The notes beneath the pieces were generated by a model. That model was not told the origin of the DNA and ran no database searches. It saw only the letters and a program-made list of their open reading frames with translations. This document shows positions 16,701-25,007 of a stretch of 64,000 bases of DNA, piece after piece. The translations under genes were made by a program, and so were the position numbers. Source of the DNA: Actinocrispum wychmicini (GTDB taxonomy: Bacteria; Actinomycetota; Actinomycetes; Mycobacteriales; Pseudonocardiaceae); the NCBI RefSeq assembly GCF_004345645.1, contig NZ_SLWS01000007.1:310001-374000 (forward strand). Reading direction: 5' to 3'. Every line of letters begins with the position of its first letter. Position 1 is the stretch's first letter.

Positions 16701-19700
16701 TCTCGTAGGGACCGGTGACCGTGTCCACCCGGCCCACCGGGTCGTAGGTCATCAGCAGCTGCTGGCCGTTGTTGTCGGTGGTGCGATCGGGCTGCCCGTA
16801 CTTGAGGTTGTGCGTCGTACTGGACCGCAGGCCGAAACTGTCCACAACAGATTCGATGTGGACGCCGACCACGGTGTCGTAGCCGTACTCCAGCTTGTAG
16901 CGTTGGCCGGTCTTGTTCGCCGGGTTGGTCACCGCCTTAAGGTTCCCGTCGGGGAAGTAGTCCAGGTCGGTGTCGGCCGAGGTGGTGTCGGTGAGGTACT
17001 CGCGGACCTGCCGGAGGTCACCGGTCGCGCAGTCAACGGTCGACTCGCGATGCCGAAGCTCCGTGTTGGTGGCGCGTTGGCGCAGGACAGTGGCGGTGCC
17101 GACGATGTTGCGGTCCCGGCAGGCCGGGTCGGACGCGCTGTAGGCGTAGGTGGTTTCGACATCGTCCGCAGTGCCGGTGTCACCGGCGTCGAACGAGCGG
17201 GTGAGGTTGCCGTACCCGTCGTAGGACATCTCGGTGTAGGTGGACTTCACCGCGGTCGCGGCACCTTCGTAGAAACGTTTGTCCACCCGGGTCAGTTGCG
17301 GGAACACGCTCGCGGTCGGGGTGGCCGGGTTCGCCTCGCCACCGCCCGCGATGTCACGCAACTGGTAGGTGTTGGTGGTCTCCAGGTACGGCTTGCCAGC
17401 GCCGTCAGCGGTCAGCGTACGGGCGAGCAGGCCGCGGGTGGCGTGGCCGTCGGTGCGGTACTCGGAGGTGACCATGCGGTACACCGCGTCCCCTGCGCCT
17501 GGGTCGCGGACCTCAGTGATCACCCGGCCGAACCCGAGGAACTCGCGTTCAAGGCGATCGTAACGACCCTGTTCGTAACGGTAGGTGGTCAGTTGGGTGT
17601 CAGCGCCGTCGCCGGGGTGGCCGCCGAACACCGTGGTGCGCGACAGGACCCAGCGGGATTCGGGCATGGCTTGGGTGTTGCCGGTGCGGGTATAGTCCAG
17701 GTCGATGCGGGCGCCCATCGGGCGCGACACTGAGCGCAGCAGGTTGGTGCGGCCGGTTTTGTTGACCGCCACCAGCAGCTCGTTGTCCCGAGTGGACTTG
17801 ACGTGATCGACCAGGCCGTCACCGTCGATGTCGCGCAGGCCGATCTCGGCGCGGCCGATGCCGGTGGAGACGTTGGCACCCGGGTTGAACACCAGGCAAC
17901 CGAGCCCGGGGTAACACAATCCGAAGGTGAAGTAGGCGCCGCCACCGATGCTGGCGTTCTTGTCGGCCGCCACCTGGCTGAAGCTGCCGCGGAACGGCAG
18001 GGGCGCGGTGAACCCGCTGCCGGTGTTGATCGCGACCTTGACCGGGTTCGCGCCGTCGGTGAACACCCGGTCGGCCAGGCCGTCGCCGTTGACGTCCGTC
18101 ATGCTGGCGGTGGTCGTCGACGTGCCGAAGGTGGCCGACACGCCGCCGGCGAAGCCGTAGTTGTCGAGGTTGACCCCGAGGTTCAGGCCGAGGTTGGCGG
18201 TCTGTGCCGTGTTCACTGGGCCCGCCGGCCAGGGTTCGCGCTCGGCGAAGGAGTAGCCCAGGTTCAGCGCGACATCGCCGTTGGCGTAGACCTTGTCCGG
18301 TAAGCCGTCGCCGTTGACGTCGATCAGATCCAGTGTGGTGCTCGACCGGCCGCCGCCGACCTCGCCGCCCAAACCGAGTACGGGCATCTCCGAGCCGGCT
18401 CGGGCGGTAGTAGCGCTGGCATCAGCGGTGGGCGCGTCGGTGCCGCGCGCCGTACTCATCGTGCGGGCGGGGCTGCCCGCGCTGGCCGACACGGTGGCCG
18501 CGACGGAGTCCGACTCGCGCACGTTCCCGCCGAGCGAACCCCGAGTGTTGCCCAGACCGCCGGCCATGTCGGAGTACTGGATCCCCTGCGAGCCCACCAC
18601 ATCAGGAAAGCGGTCGCCGTTGAGGTCGAGAAAGTCCACACTGCTGGAGGTGATGCCGCCGGCCAGGCTGCCGCTGACCGCGCCCACCCCGAGTGTGGTG
18701 GACACCTGCACGCTCATCGCCCGACGCGGCACCCCCTTCGCCCCGGCCACATCGGCGTCGGAGACCACGTCCACGGTGTCCATGCCGTAGCGGGAACTGG
18801 ACGCGGTGCCCGGCCCGGCCCAGGTGTTGTCATCCGAGCCGGCCCACCGTCCTTGGGCGGGCTGGGGGACGAACAGCGCGATCCGCGGCAGTGTCACCGT
18901 CGGGTTCGCCTTGAACCCCGGCACGTCCTGCTCGGTCGGCGCCTTGGGCAGGGAGTCCTTGAAACTCTGGTCCAGCACCAGCTCGTCCTGCTTGATGGGC
19001 TGGGCGGCCCGGTCCCGGTTGCCCTGGTAGCCGATCACACCCCAGCCGCGGTACGGCTGGGCGAACGCACCCGGCTCGGCGGAGGCGGATATCGACGCGG
19101 ACACCAGCGGCAGGTACCACCCGTTGAACCCGACGTACGCCCCCGCGACCATCACCTCCGGCGCCTTCGCCTCCTGCGTGGCGTAGTCGAAGAACAACTC
19201 ATCGCCCTGAGTGACCGCCACCGTCATCCGCTGCGGCGGCAGCGTAGGCGTCGTTCCGCCCGGGATGTCGACGGCCTGCTTGGCCAGCAGCTGCCCACCG
19301 CGTTTCTTGACCGTGAACACCAACTTGTGCGGGTTGGTGTCGCCCACCTGTGGGCTGATCGACGGCTGCACGATCAGCTGACCGGTCTTGTCGGCCGTCC
19401 ACGGCTTCAGCGGCGTCCTCTGATTGGACACCGGGTACATGTCCTGGTCGACCGGCGGGTTGATGACGATCGTCGGGTTGCCGTTCTCGTCGACGACCGT
19501 GTCCACCCCGTCGGCCTGGGTGTAATGCGCCCGCGGCACCCACTTCACCGCGTTCGGGTCGATCGCGGAGTCCGCCTTCAACCGCCACGACAGACTGTCC
19601 TTCGCGGTCACCGGGATACTCAGGTCGATCGGCGTGGTGCCCGTCGACGCGCTGGTCAGCTTCTTGTTGACCACGTCGGTGCCGTTGCGGGTGATCAGCA

Positions 19701-21978
19701 CCGTCACGTCATCCGACGTGGCCGCGGACTTGACCACGTCACCGGTCAACCGGATCGTCCCGGTCACCGGCACGGTCACCTGCGAGGCCCGCCCGCCCAA
19801 CGTGAAGTCCCGCGACGCGGAGTACACGGTGTTGCTCAACCCGTTGACATCGGTGCTCGACTGGCCGGCGTAGGTGATCGTCGGATCCCACGCCACCGTG
19901 TCATACATACCATCCAAAATGGACTGGACGCGGAAGTAGACGGCGTCGCCCTTACGTACCTGGATCGCACTGACCCCGGTCGGGGCGAACTCCATGTAGT
20001 CATCCGGGCCGATCCGCTGCGCCCACAACTCGCTGTCCTTGTGCTGGATCGTGACACGGACGCCATCAGCCTTGGTATAGGCCGCGCGCTGCGGACTGGT
20101 GTCCTTGACCAGCCGCACCCGCCCGTCGATCCGGACCGTGCCGTCATAGGGCGCGACCCACCGGCGCACACTGTCCAACAGCGGCGAGTTGTCCACCGCA
20201 CGCTCGAACGCCGCCCGCTGATCACCCACGAACGACCCCGACGCCGCACCACCACCCACCGGCACCGGCGTCTGCTTGCTGTCCTCGCTGTAGGCCGGGT
20301 TGCCGCTCGCGTCCAGATACCCGAACAGCACCTTGCCGTTGTTCACCAGGTCGGCGATCCCGTCACCGTTGACATCCGAGAGATAGCGATCCGACGTCGT
20401 CACCGTGGACACCAGATCCAACTGGGCCGCCACCCCGGCATAGGCCTCCACCCCGACCGTGCCCGACAGCGTCGTCTCCGAGGAGATCCCCGGCAAACCC
20501 GACAGCTTGATCGCGGTGTCCCCGAACTTCGGCTGCCCGCCCGGCCCGCCCAGGTTCGGCCGGTAGAACACGTCCCCGCCCTTGCGGAACACCTTGTCCG
20601 GCAGGTTGTCGCCGTTCACGTCGGCCAACGCCAGCAACCCGTCCGACACGCTCGCGTTGGCGCCCGCCTTCACCCCGGCCGACCCCGACTTGACCGGCAC
20701 CGCCGGGTTGTAGCCGACATACAAATGCCCACCCGCGCCCACCGACGAACTCGCCGACAACGCGCTCGCCTTGCCGTCGCGCACGCCCACACCGATACCG
20801 TCATCGGCGGCCGCCCAGTTCACCGCGTCGGCGAACCCGGTGTAGTTACCGTCCTTGTCCCGAACGTCGTCGAAGTAGTCGAAGGAGTGCGTGGTGAACA
20901 GGCGGTTGTCCTCGCCGAACTGCGACACCGACGTCAGCAGCGTCTTGGCGAACGCACCGGTCCGATAATTCAACTCATAAGCGCGGATCAACTGGTCGTC
21001 CAGCTTGACCTCGACCCGCCGCAACAAGTCGGCGGTCACCTTCTTGAACCCGCCCCGGGCGTCGATCTGCACATCCCCGCGGCGCGGCTCACCCCGGTCC
21101 CGGTCACGCAGGAACGTCACCGAATACCGGCCATCGGTGTCCCCACGGCCGGTGTACGTGATCCGCTGCGGGTACAGGTTGCTGCCCGCCACCTTCGACT
21201 TCTCAGTCCCGCCGTCAGCCACCGTGGCGTAGCGATAGCGCATCACGTTGTCGTGGGCGTCCCGAACCTCCCGCAACGCCCACATCGCGACCTTGCCGTC
21301 GGCATCGGCCAACGTCGTGTCCGCCGCCCCACCGAAGATCATCCGGGTGCCCTGCTTGTCGGTGACCTCCCACCAGTAGTTAGCCGGTTTGTCACCGTGG
21401 CGCACGATTCGGCCGAACGCGCCCTCCACCCGAGCGTGGAACACCTTCTCCCCAGTCCGCGCCTGCAACGCACCCCGATGCGCCACCGGCGTCAACTGCT
21501 CACCGCCCAGCAGATACGTCTCGGTCTCCAGACCAGCGTCATACCGCGGCACCCCCCACCGCGTATCCACCGTGATCGACGGCGTAGCCACGTCCCACCC
21601 GACACCCAACCAGCCGTTCACACTCGCCGAGTTGTAGGCCACCGCCAACTTCGGCTCCAACCCCGCCCGCCCCTTCGGCACCTCCAACGGATACGACAAC
21701 CGCGCGTCACCCAGATTGTTCGCCGACGGCACCCCGATCACATTCACCCCAGCGCCCGGATCAGCCGCCTTGATGTCCTTGATCTGATTCGGGTTGAACG
21801 ACGTGCCCTCCGGATGCTCAGGAGCCTTCACCGCTCCACCCGCACCCGCCCCCGGACCCGCCGAGCCCGCCACCCCGGACGCAACCATCCCCAACCCCAA
21901 CAACGCCACAACCAAGACCAGGATCAGACCCTTGCGGCGAACACGAACCGAACGACGAGTCAACGCGAGCACAGTCAT
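13726..21978 (-). CDS. Secreted giant SpvB/FG-GAP/RHS-repeat polymorphic toxin
   Basis: A 2750-residue protein from the ATG at 21978 (GAGAGGGG upstream). It begins with a Sec signal peptide (RRSVRVRRKGLILVLVVALLG). A SpvB-like domain follows (VIGVPSANNLGDARLSYPLE, LAVAYNSASVNGWLGVGWD), then FG-GAP/integrin-like repeats (DVNGDGLPDKV, DLNGDRFPDVVGS). RHS/YD repeats occupy about 1600-2500 and end in the core motif GLYYYGARYYNPRTQLWASP near 2495 and DPTGK near 2545. Next is a hydrophobic segment (LVVVLGVVMIGGAAWAIV) and a variable tip of about 110 residues. The tip (VSIYKAPQSGMGAKF, AYFAGPNDRSIAEEYAQSY, VIEIRIPRHDYDLIW) resembles ADP-ribosyltransferase-like toxins (HYD1 group), an uncertain call. 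It probably acts in contact-dependent competition. The tip DNA is less GC-rich than the core, a sign of module exchange. Confidence 0.85.
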   Translation of the reverse strand: MTVLALTRRSVRVRRKGLILVLVVALLGLGMVASGVAGSAGPGAGAGGAVKAPEHPEGTSFNPNQIKDIKAADPGAGVNVIGVPSANNLGDARLSYPLEVPKGRAGLEPKLAVAYNSASVNGWLGVGWDVATPSITVDTRWGVPRYDAGLETETYLLGGEQLTPVAHRGALQARTGEKVFHARVEGAFGRIVRHGDKPANYWWEVTDKQGTRMIFGGAADTTLADADGKVAMWALREVRDAHDNVMRYRYATVADGGTEKSKVAGSNLYPQRITYTGRGDTDGRYSVTFLRDRDRGEPRRGDVQIDARGGFKKVTADLLRRVEVKLDDQLIRAYELNYRTGAFAKTLLTSVSQFGEDNRLFTTHSFDYFDDVRDKDGNYTGFADAVNWAAADDGIGVGVRDGKASALSASSSVGAGGHLYVGYNPAVPVKSGSAGVKAGANASVSDGLLALADVNGDNLPDKVFRKGGDVFYRPNLGGPGGQPKFGDTAIKLSGLPGISSETTLSGTVGVEAYAGVAAQLDLVSTVTTSDRYLSDVNGDGIADLVNNGKVLFGYLDASGNPAYSEDSKQTPVPVGGGAASGSFVGDQRAAFERAVDNSPLLDSVRRWVAPYDGTVRIDGRVRLVKDTSPQRAAYTKADGVRVTIQHKDSELWAQRIGPDDYMEFAPTGVSAIQVRKGDAVYFRVQSILDGMYDTVAWDPTITYAGQSSTDVNGLSNTVYSASRDFTLGGRASQVTVPVTGTIRLTGDVVKSAATSDDVTVLITRNGTDVVNKKLTSASTGTTPIDLSIPVTAKDSLSWRLKADSAIDPNAVKWVPRAHYTQADGVDTVVDENGNPTIVINPPVDQDMYPVSNQRTPLKPWTADKTGQLIVQPSISPQVGDTNPHKLVFTVKKRGGQLLAKQAVDIPGGTTPTLPPQRMTVAVTQGDELFFDYATQEAKAPEVMVAGAYVGFNGWYLPLVSASISASAEPGAFAQPYRGWGVIGYQGNRDRAAQPIKQDELVLDQSFKDSLPKAPTEQDVPGFKANPTVTLPRIALFVPQPAQGRWAGSDDNTWAGPGTASSSRYGMDTVDVVSDADVAGAKGVPRRAMSVQVSTTLGVGAVSGSLAGGITSSSVDFLDLNGDRFPDVVGSQGIQYSDMAGGLGNTRGSLGGNVRESDSVAATVSASAGSPARTMSTARGTDAPTADASATTARAGSEMPVLGLGGEVGGGRSSTTLDLIDVNGDGLPDKVYANGDVALNLGYSFAEREPWPAGPVNTAQTANLGLNLGVNLDNYGFAGGVSATFGTSTTTASMTDVNGDGLADRVFTDGANPVKVAINTGSGFTAPLPFRGSFSQVAADKNASIGGGAYFTFGLCYPGLGCLVFNPGANVSTGIGRAEIGLRDIDGDGLVDHVKSTRDNELLVAVNKTGRTNLLRSVSRPMGARIDLDYTRTGNTQAMPESRWVLSRTTVFGGHPGDGADTQLTTYRYEQGRYDRLEREFLGFGRVITEVRDPGAGDAVYRMVTSEYRTDGHATRGLLARTLTADGAGKPYLETTNTYQLRDIAGGGEANPATPTASVFPQLTRVDKRFYEGAATAVKSTYTEMSYDGYGNLTRSFDAGDTGTADDVETTYAYSASDPACRDRNIVGTATVLRQRATNTELRHRESTVDCATGDLRQVREYLTDTTSADTDLDYFPDGNLKAVTNPANKTGQRYKLEYGYDTVVGVHIESVVDSFGLRSSTTHNLKYGQPDRTTDNNGQQLLMTYDPVGRVDTVTGPYEIGSGKVTIDFDYHPEATVPYATTRHLDRAAGGVRDDTIDTVTFTDGLNRVLQTKKDASVAAKPGDTPQQVMTVSGRTKLDFLGRTVEQYYPVTEPKGDGNTTFNTASDPVTPTRTSFDLLDRPVQTVLPDGATTSQAYAFGPDRAGVTRFEKAVTDPNGQQRRTYTDVRESTTAVKEFNGPAVIWTSYDYDPLRQLTTITDDKNNATRAEYDGLGRRTALDNPDTGRTETRYDLAGNITATITANLRPAGKQVEYDYDHNRVTAVRYPTFPGNNVTYTYGAPGAPDNAAGRITELRDAAGTVTRGYGPLGETTRETRTIKIAGQADRSYTTRWAYDAFNRVLQLTYPDSEVLTYDYDTGGQVTHATGTKNGTSSTYLERLDYDKFGQRVLQQTGNGVRTTYTYNAADRRLTTLTSTQPTGTTFQNLGYTYDKTGNITTLTNNAPASTLGGPSSQTFGYDDLYRLTSASGQYTKNNQTNKYTLTLGYDSIHNTTTKTQRHEITTTPTAAPAALSQSGTRTASFGPIEPVEDPNNPPEVQDKTTYDYPYTYSSGKPHAPSKVGPITQAYDTNGNLTDTVNTAAAGKRRQYVWDEENRLACNQDTATATVAQTPTGCTNATASYTYDAKGDRVIKQGDGLHLYPNRTYSERDGTGYKHVFIGDNRLTTITTTDNTQSYYHADHLGSSGYVTDGQGNLTEHLEYMPFGETWIEEQAGQNGTPYQYTGKELDSETGLYYYGARYYNPRTQLWASPDPALPDYLDKNTAGGITEPRNLATYTYTHNNPVQYTDPTGKFLGLAPLVPLLEGAAVGGATLSPPGLVVVLGVVMIGGAAWAIVNMPDSSGKSERSGPQAAQTNPAPVPPLTPPVTSPGKLQGPPRERDEMVSIYKAPQSGMGAKFMSRGFTQDDFPYEPGSKDKNGMAYFAGPNDRSIAEEYAQSYKEGVIEIRIPRHDYDLIWKRFEKPYQGGPRMELEIPREAVTALNAYRPWQLHPW

Positions 21979-22080
21979 GCCCAGCCCCTCTCGGACAGGT
22001 GGCCTACAACCGGACACGCACGCGTGCCACCATGCCGAGCTGGTTGGTCGCTCTCGGCGGCTGGCAACACATGATCAACG

Positions 22081-22098
22081 CTAACGAACATTCGTTAG
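22081..22098. promoter_or_regulatory. Perfect palindromic operator of TetR type
   Basis: CTAACGAACATTCGTTAG has two perfect 8-bp arms around CA. Sites of this form are typical TetR self-operators. It lies 15 bases before the start of the tetR vestige and about 100 bases upstream of the divergent RHS gene, so it may still bind a related regulator. Confidence 0.6.
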
Positions 22099-22112
22099 GA
22101 AGGCTTCCTACC

Positions 22113-22215
22113 GTGGGCGCAAAGTCGGGCTCCGACCACGGACGGAGACCACGATCGGAGACGGGTGCCCTCGCTGGCGGACAGGGCGCTGTTCGATCGA
22201 GGTGTCATCAGCACC
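22113..22215 (+). pseudogene. Vestigial tetR N-terminus
   Basis: From the GTG at 22113 the frame reads VGAKSGSDHGRRPRSETGA, the usual basic N-terminal arm of a TetR regulator. After a frame change it continues as SLADRALFDRGVISTS, the start of TetR helix 1 and turn. It then breaks off before the helix-turn-helix, 27 bases from the stop of the convergent MFS gene. Too little is left to be functional. The palindrome just upstream is the expected autoregulatory site. Confidence 0.5.
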
Positions 22216-22241
22216 AGTCCCCAGTGCGATGCTCCTTGTCG

Positions 22242-23759
22242 TCAGGACGAACTGCCGTCGCGGAGGAAGCAGGCGAGCAGGAATCCGGCGAACGCGACGG
22301 GCGCGGCGATGAGGAACAGGGTGTCGAGTGACTGGGCGTAGGCGCCGGTGACGAGATCCCGCACGGGCGCGGCCAGGGCCTGGAGCGCGGTGGGGCTGTT
22401 CTTCGCAGCGGCGGCCGTTGCCACGTCCGCTGTGGACAGTCGACCGGCGGTGGCGAGGTCGGTGAGGTTGGTGGCGAGCAGGCTGGTGAGCAGCGAACCG
22501 AAGACGGCCACTCCGAACGAGCCGCCGATGGAGCGGAAGAACGTGGCGCCGGAGGTGGCGGCGCCGAGATCGTCGCGCCGGACGTTGTTCTGCACCGCGA
22601 TCACCAGGACCTGGGAGACCAGCCCGAGCCCGAGGCCGAACAGGAACTGGTAGGCCGAGGCCAGACCGGTACTGGTGCCAGAGTTCATGGTGGACAGCAG
22701 GAATGCGCCGGCCGCCACCATGGCGGTTCCCACGATCGGGAAGACCGCGTAGCGGCCGGTCCGGCTGATCACCTGTCCGCTGGCCACCGAGGTGATGATC
22801 ATGCCGATGATCATCGGCAACAGGAGCAGGCCGGACGCGGTCGCGGAAGCCCCGTTGACCACCTGCAGGAACAACGGCAGGAAGCTGAGCACGGCGAACT
22901 GCGCGAACCCGATGAGGAAACCGATCCCGGACGCCAGAGCGAACACGGGCATACGCGCCAATGCCGGCGGCAGCACCGGATCCACCGCCCTTCGCTCCAC
23001 CATGACGAACGCCGTGAGCAGGACGATCGAGGCCACGCCGAGCCCGATGATCTCAGGTGACACCCACGGGAAGGTGGTGCCGCCCAGTGAGGTGATCAGC
23101 ACCAGGCAGACGACACCGGCGGCGAGCAGTGCCATCCCCAGGTAGTCGACCCGCGGGCGGTCCTGCCGGCCGCGCGGCAGGTTCAGGAACACGCCGGCCA
23201 ACACCAGCGCGACCAGGCCGATCGGCAGGTTGATGTAGAAGACCCAGCGCCAGGACAGGTTGTCGGTGAAGTATCCGCCGAGCAGCGGACCGGCGACGCT
23301 GGCCACACCGAACACCCCGCCGAGCACGCCCTGGTAACGGCCACGTCGCTCCGGGGACACCAAGTCGGCGATGATCGCCTGGGTCACCACGATCAGGCCG
23401 CCACCGCCGAGCCCTTGCACCGCGCGGGCGGCGATCAACTCGCCGATGTTCCCGGCGATCCCGGAGAAGGCCGACCCGACCAGGAAGATCACGATCAGCC
23501 CAAGGAAGATGCCCTTGCGGCCGTAGATGTCGCCGAGCTTGCCCCATAGCGGGGTGCTGGCCGTCGCGGCCAGCAGGTAGGCCGTGACCACCCAGGACAG
23601 GTAGCTCAGCCCGCCGAGGTCGCCGACGATCCGCGGCAACGCCGTGGCGACGATGGTCTGGTCCAGCGCGGCCATCAGCATCGCCAGCATCAGCGCGCCG
23701 AACACCAGGTGGAGCCTGGAGCCGGTGGCCACGGGGGCGGCTTCGCGTGTGTCGGTCAC
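22242..23759 (-). CDS. DHA2-family (EmrB/QacA type) 14-helix MFS drug exporter
   Basis: A 505-residue integral membrane proton antiporter. It shows the DHA motifs: LDQTIVATALPRIVGDLGG near residue 34 (motif D1), GKLGDIYGRKGIFL (motif A) and GPLLGGYFTDNLSWRWVFY (motif C region). The length and hydrophobicity pattern fit 14 membrane segments. DHA2 proteins export cationic or amphipathic drugs and antibiotics. It starts at a GTG at 23759, three bases after the stop of the upstream hydrolase gene, and is the last gene of the marR-hydrolase-exporter operon. Control by the MarR repressor is the likely mode of induction. Confidence 0.9.
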   Translation of the reverse strand: MTDTREAAPVATGSRLHLVFGALMLAMLMAALDQTIVATALPRIVGDLGGLSYLSWVVTAYLLAATASTPLWGKLGDIYGRKGIFLGLIVIFLVGSAFSGIAGNIGELIAARAVQGLGGGGLIVVTQAIIADLVSPERRGRYQGVLGGVFGVASVAGPLLGGYFTDNLSWRWVFYINLPIGLVALVLAGVFLNLPRGRQDRPRVDYLGMALLAAGVVCLVLITSLGGTTFPWVSPEIIGLGVASIVLLTAFVMVERRAVDPVLPPALARMPVFALASGIGFLIGFAQFAVLSFLPLFLQVVNGASATASGLLLLPMIIGMIITSVASGQVISRTGRYAVFPIVGTAMVAAGAFLLSTMNSGTSTGLASAYQFLFGLGLGLVSQVLVIAVQNNVRRDDLGAATSGATFFRSIGGSFGVAVFGSLLTSLLATNLTDLATAGRLSTADVATAAAAKNSPTALQALAAPVRDLVTGAYAQSLDTLFLIAAPVAFAGFLLACFLRDGSSS

Positions 23760-23762
23760 GGG

Positions 23763-24374
23763 TCACCCCATCCCCGCGGCGACAGCCGAGACGAACGTGG
23801 CGGTGTCCAGCACCTCGGCCTGGGTCGGGAAGACCTTCGCCAGCAGGACCCGGTGGACCTCCGGGTCAGGGTCCGCGGTGGCGTCGGCCAGCACCAGAAC
23901 GCGGTAGTCCCGGTCCGCGGCGTCGCGGAGGGTGGACAGGACCACGCCACTGGTGGCCAGGCCGGCCAGGACCAGGGTGTCGACGTCGGCCGCGCGCAGG
24001 ATCTGGTCCAGGTCGGTGCCACTGAAGGCGTTCACCCGCGTCTTGGTGACCACGAACTCGGCGTCGAGCATGGTTCCGGCCGGAACCACCTGTGGGTGGA
24101 ACAAGGTGGTGGAGTCGCCTTCGGCCATCAGGCCGGCCGCGGCCACCGGGGCGAAGCCCTTGTTCCGCGCGGACACCTCGGGATGCCCGGGACGGAACGC
24201 CACCCGCACGTGTCCGATGTGGATGCCAGCGGCCCTGGCCACCCCGGCCGCCTTGGCCGCGTGCGCGACGGCGTCCTCGGCGGCCGGCATCATGTCCACA
24301 ATGCCCTGCTGAAAGTCCATCAGCAGCAGCGCGGTACGTGCCGGATCGATCATGATCTGCTCGGTGGGGACCAT
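23763..24374 (-). CDS. Isochorismatase-family hydrolase lacking the usual catalytic Cys
   Basis: A 203-residue cytosolic enzyme of the cysteine-hydrolase/isochorismatase fold. The catalytic Asp20 (LLLMDFQQGI) and Lys111 (VVTKTRVNAF) are present. The Cys expected in the GxATSGCVLST-type motif is Val144 here (GLATSGVVLST), so it cannot act as a Cys nucleophile enzyme of the nicotinamidase type. True isochorismatases (PhzD) also lack this Cys. The ATG at 24374 has AAAGGA five bases upstream. It lies between marR and the DHA2 exporter in one operon; its substrate may be the compound that the MarR protein senses. Confidence 0.85.
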   Translation of the reverse strand: MVPTEQIMIDPARTALLLMDFQQGIVDMMPAAEDAVAHAAKAAGVARAAGIHIGHVRVAFRPGHPEVSARNKGFAPVAAAGLMAEGDSTTLFHPQVVPAGTMLDAEFVVTKTRVNAFSGTDLDQILRAADVDTLVLAGLATSGVVLSTLRDAADRDYRVLVLADATADPDPEVHRVLLAKVFPTQAEVLDTATFVSAVAAGMG

Positions 24375-24408
24375 GGATCCTTTCCTTTCGCTGACAGGAA
24401 TCGGTTGC

Positions 24409-24759
24409 TCACAGGAGATCCGCGAGCCGGATGAGGATGGGCAGCGCCTGTGCGATCCGCCGCCGCTCGGCCGGCGTGAGTCGCTCGGCCAGCACGCCGG
24501 TCAGCCGGTCGACGTTCTCCTGCCGAAGGCCGCGCATGGCCTGGCGGCCCTCGTCGGACACCTCGACCAGCAAGCGCCGCTTGTCCTCGGTGTCCCTGGT
24601 CCTGGTGACCATGCCGCAGTCGGTCAGGCCCGCGATGACGGTGGCCATGGCCTGCGGGGTGACCCGCTCGGCGACCGCCAGCGCCGCCGCCGTCGTCGCG
24701 CCCTCCCGGTCGAGCCGGCCAAGGACCGACAGTTCGGCCAGGGTCAACGCGCCCGTCAC
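24409..24759 (-). CDS. Short MarR-family transcriptional regulator
   Basis: A 116-residue MarR-type winged-helix repressor (LAELSVLGRLDREGATTAAA, then ERVTPQAMATVIAGLTDCGM and the wing DTEDKRRLLVEVSDEGR). It is 20-30 residues shorter than usual: helix 1 of the dimer interface is missing. The GTG at 24759 is the only plausible start because an in-frame stop lies four codons upstream, and its AGGAG site is unusually close. It probably represses the operon it heads (marR-hydrolase-exporter) through the palindromes immediately upstream, with release by a small phenolic or drug-like ligand. Confidence 0.8.
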   Translation of the reverse strand: MTGALTLAELSVLGRLDREGATTAAALAVAERVTPQAMATVIAGLTDCGMVTRTRDTEDKRRLLVEVSDEGRQAMRGLRQENVDRLTGVLAERLTPAERRRIAQALPILIRLADLL

Positions 24760-24772
24760 CGGCTCCTGTCAC

Positions 24773-24822
24773 TTAGTCAATCTAGATTGATCAATCCAGA
24801 TTAATCACGGTGAATTGACTAA
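24773..24822. promoter_or_regulatory. MarR operator region with nested palindromes
   Basis: An outer inverted repeat TTAGTCAAT (24773-24781) / ATTGACTAA (24814-24822) encloses a perfect palindrome GATTGATCAATC (24785-24796), itself the core of an almost perfect 20-bp palindrome. The stretch is AT-rich against a GC-rich background. It starts 14 bases upstream of the marR start, so it should contain both promoter and MarR binding sites. It may also affect the M1 peptidase gene on the other side. Confidence 0.7.
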
Positions 24823-25007
24823 TTAACCCGGGCGGGTGTCCACTCAGGTTTACCCGGCACTGCCACGGTTGCGGTATTGCGGCGGAATCCCTTGGCGAAT
24901 AACAATTCTTCACACCGTATCCCAGTGTTTCCGCAGCGAGCAAGCACTGTTGCCCTCGATAGCCGCTCGCCCTGCCGAGAACGGAGTGTCCATTGAGGAA
25001 ACCGACG

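Noticed and set aside
15430..17733. Plus-strand 767-codon frame opposite the RHS repeats
   Set aside because: Gly/Val-rich mirror of YD-repeat coding DNA; no ribosome site or domain.
13726..21978. Insecticidal Tc-toxin complex gene
   Set aside because: SpvB and RHS parts are shared with TcB/TcC proteins, but there is no TcA partner; a single secreted RHS protein with tip and immunity gene fits polymorphic toxins better.
18853..22074. Plus-strand open frame of over 1000 codons opposite the RHS gene
   Set aside because: The product is His/Arg-rich nonsense produced by the GC-rich repetitive RHS sequence on the other strand.
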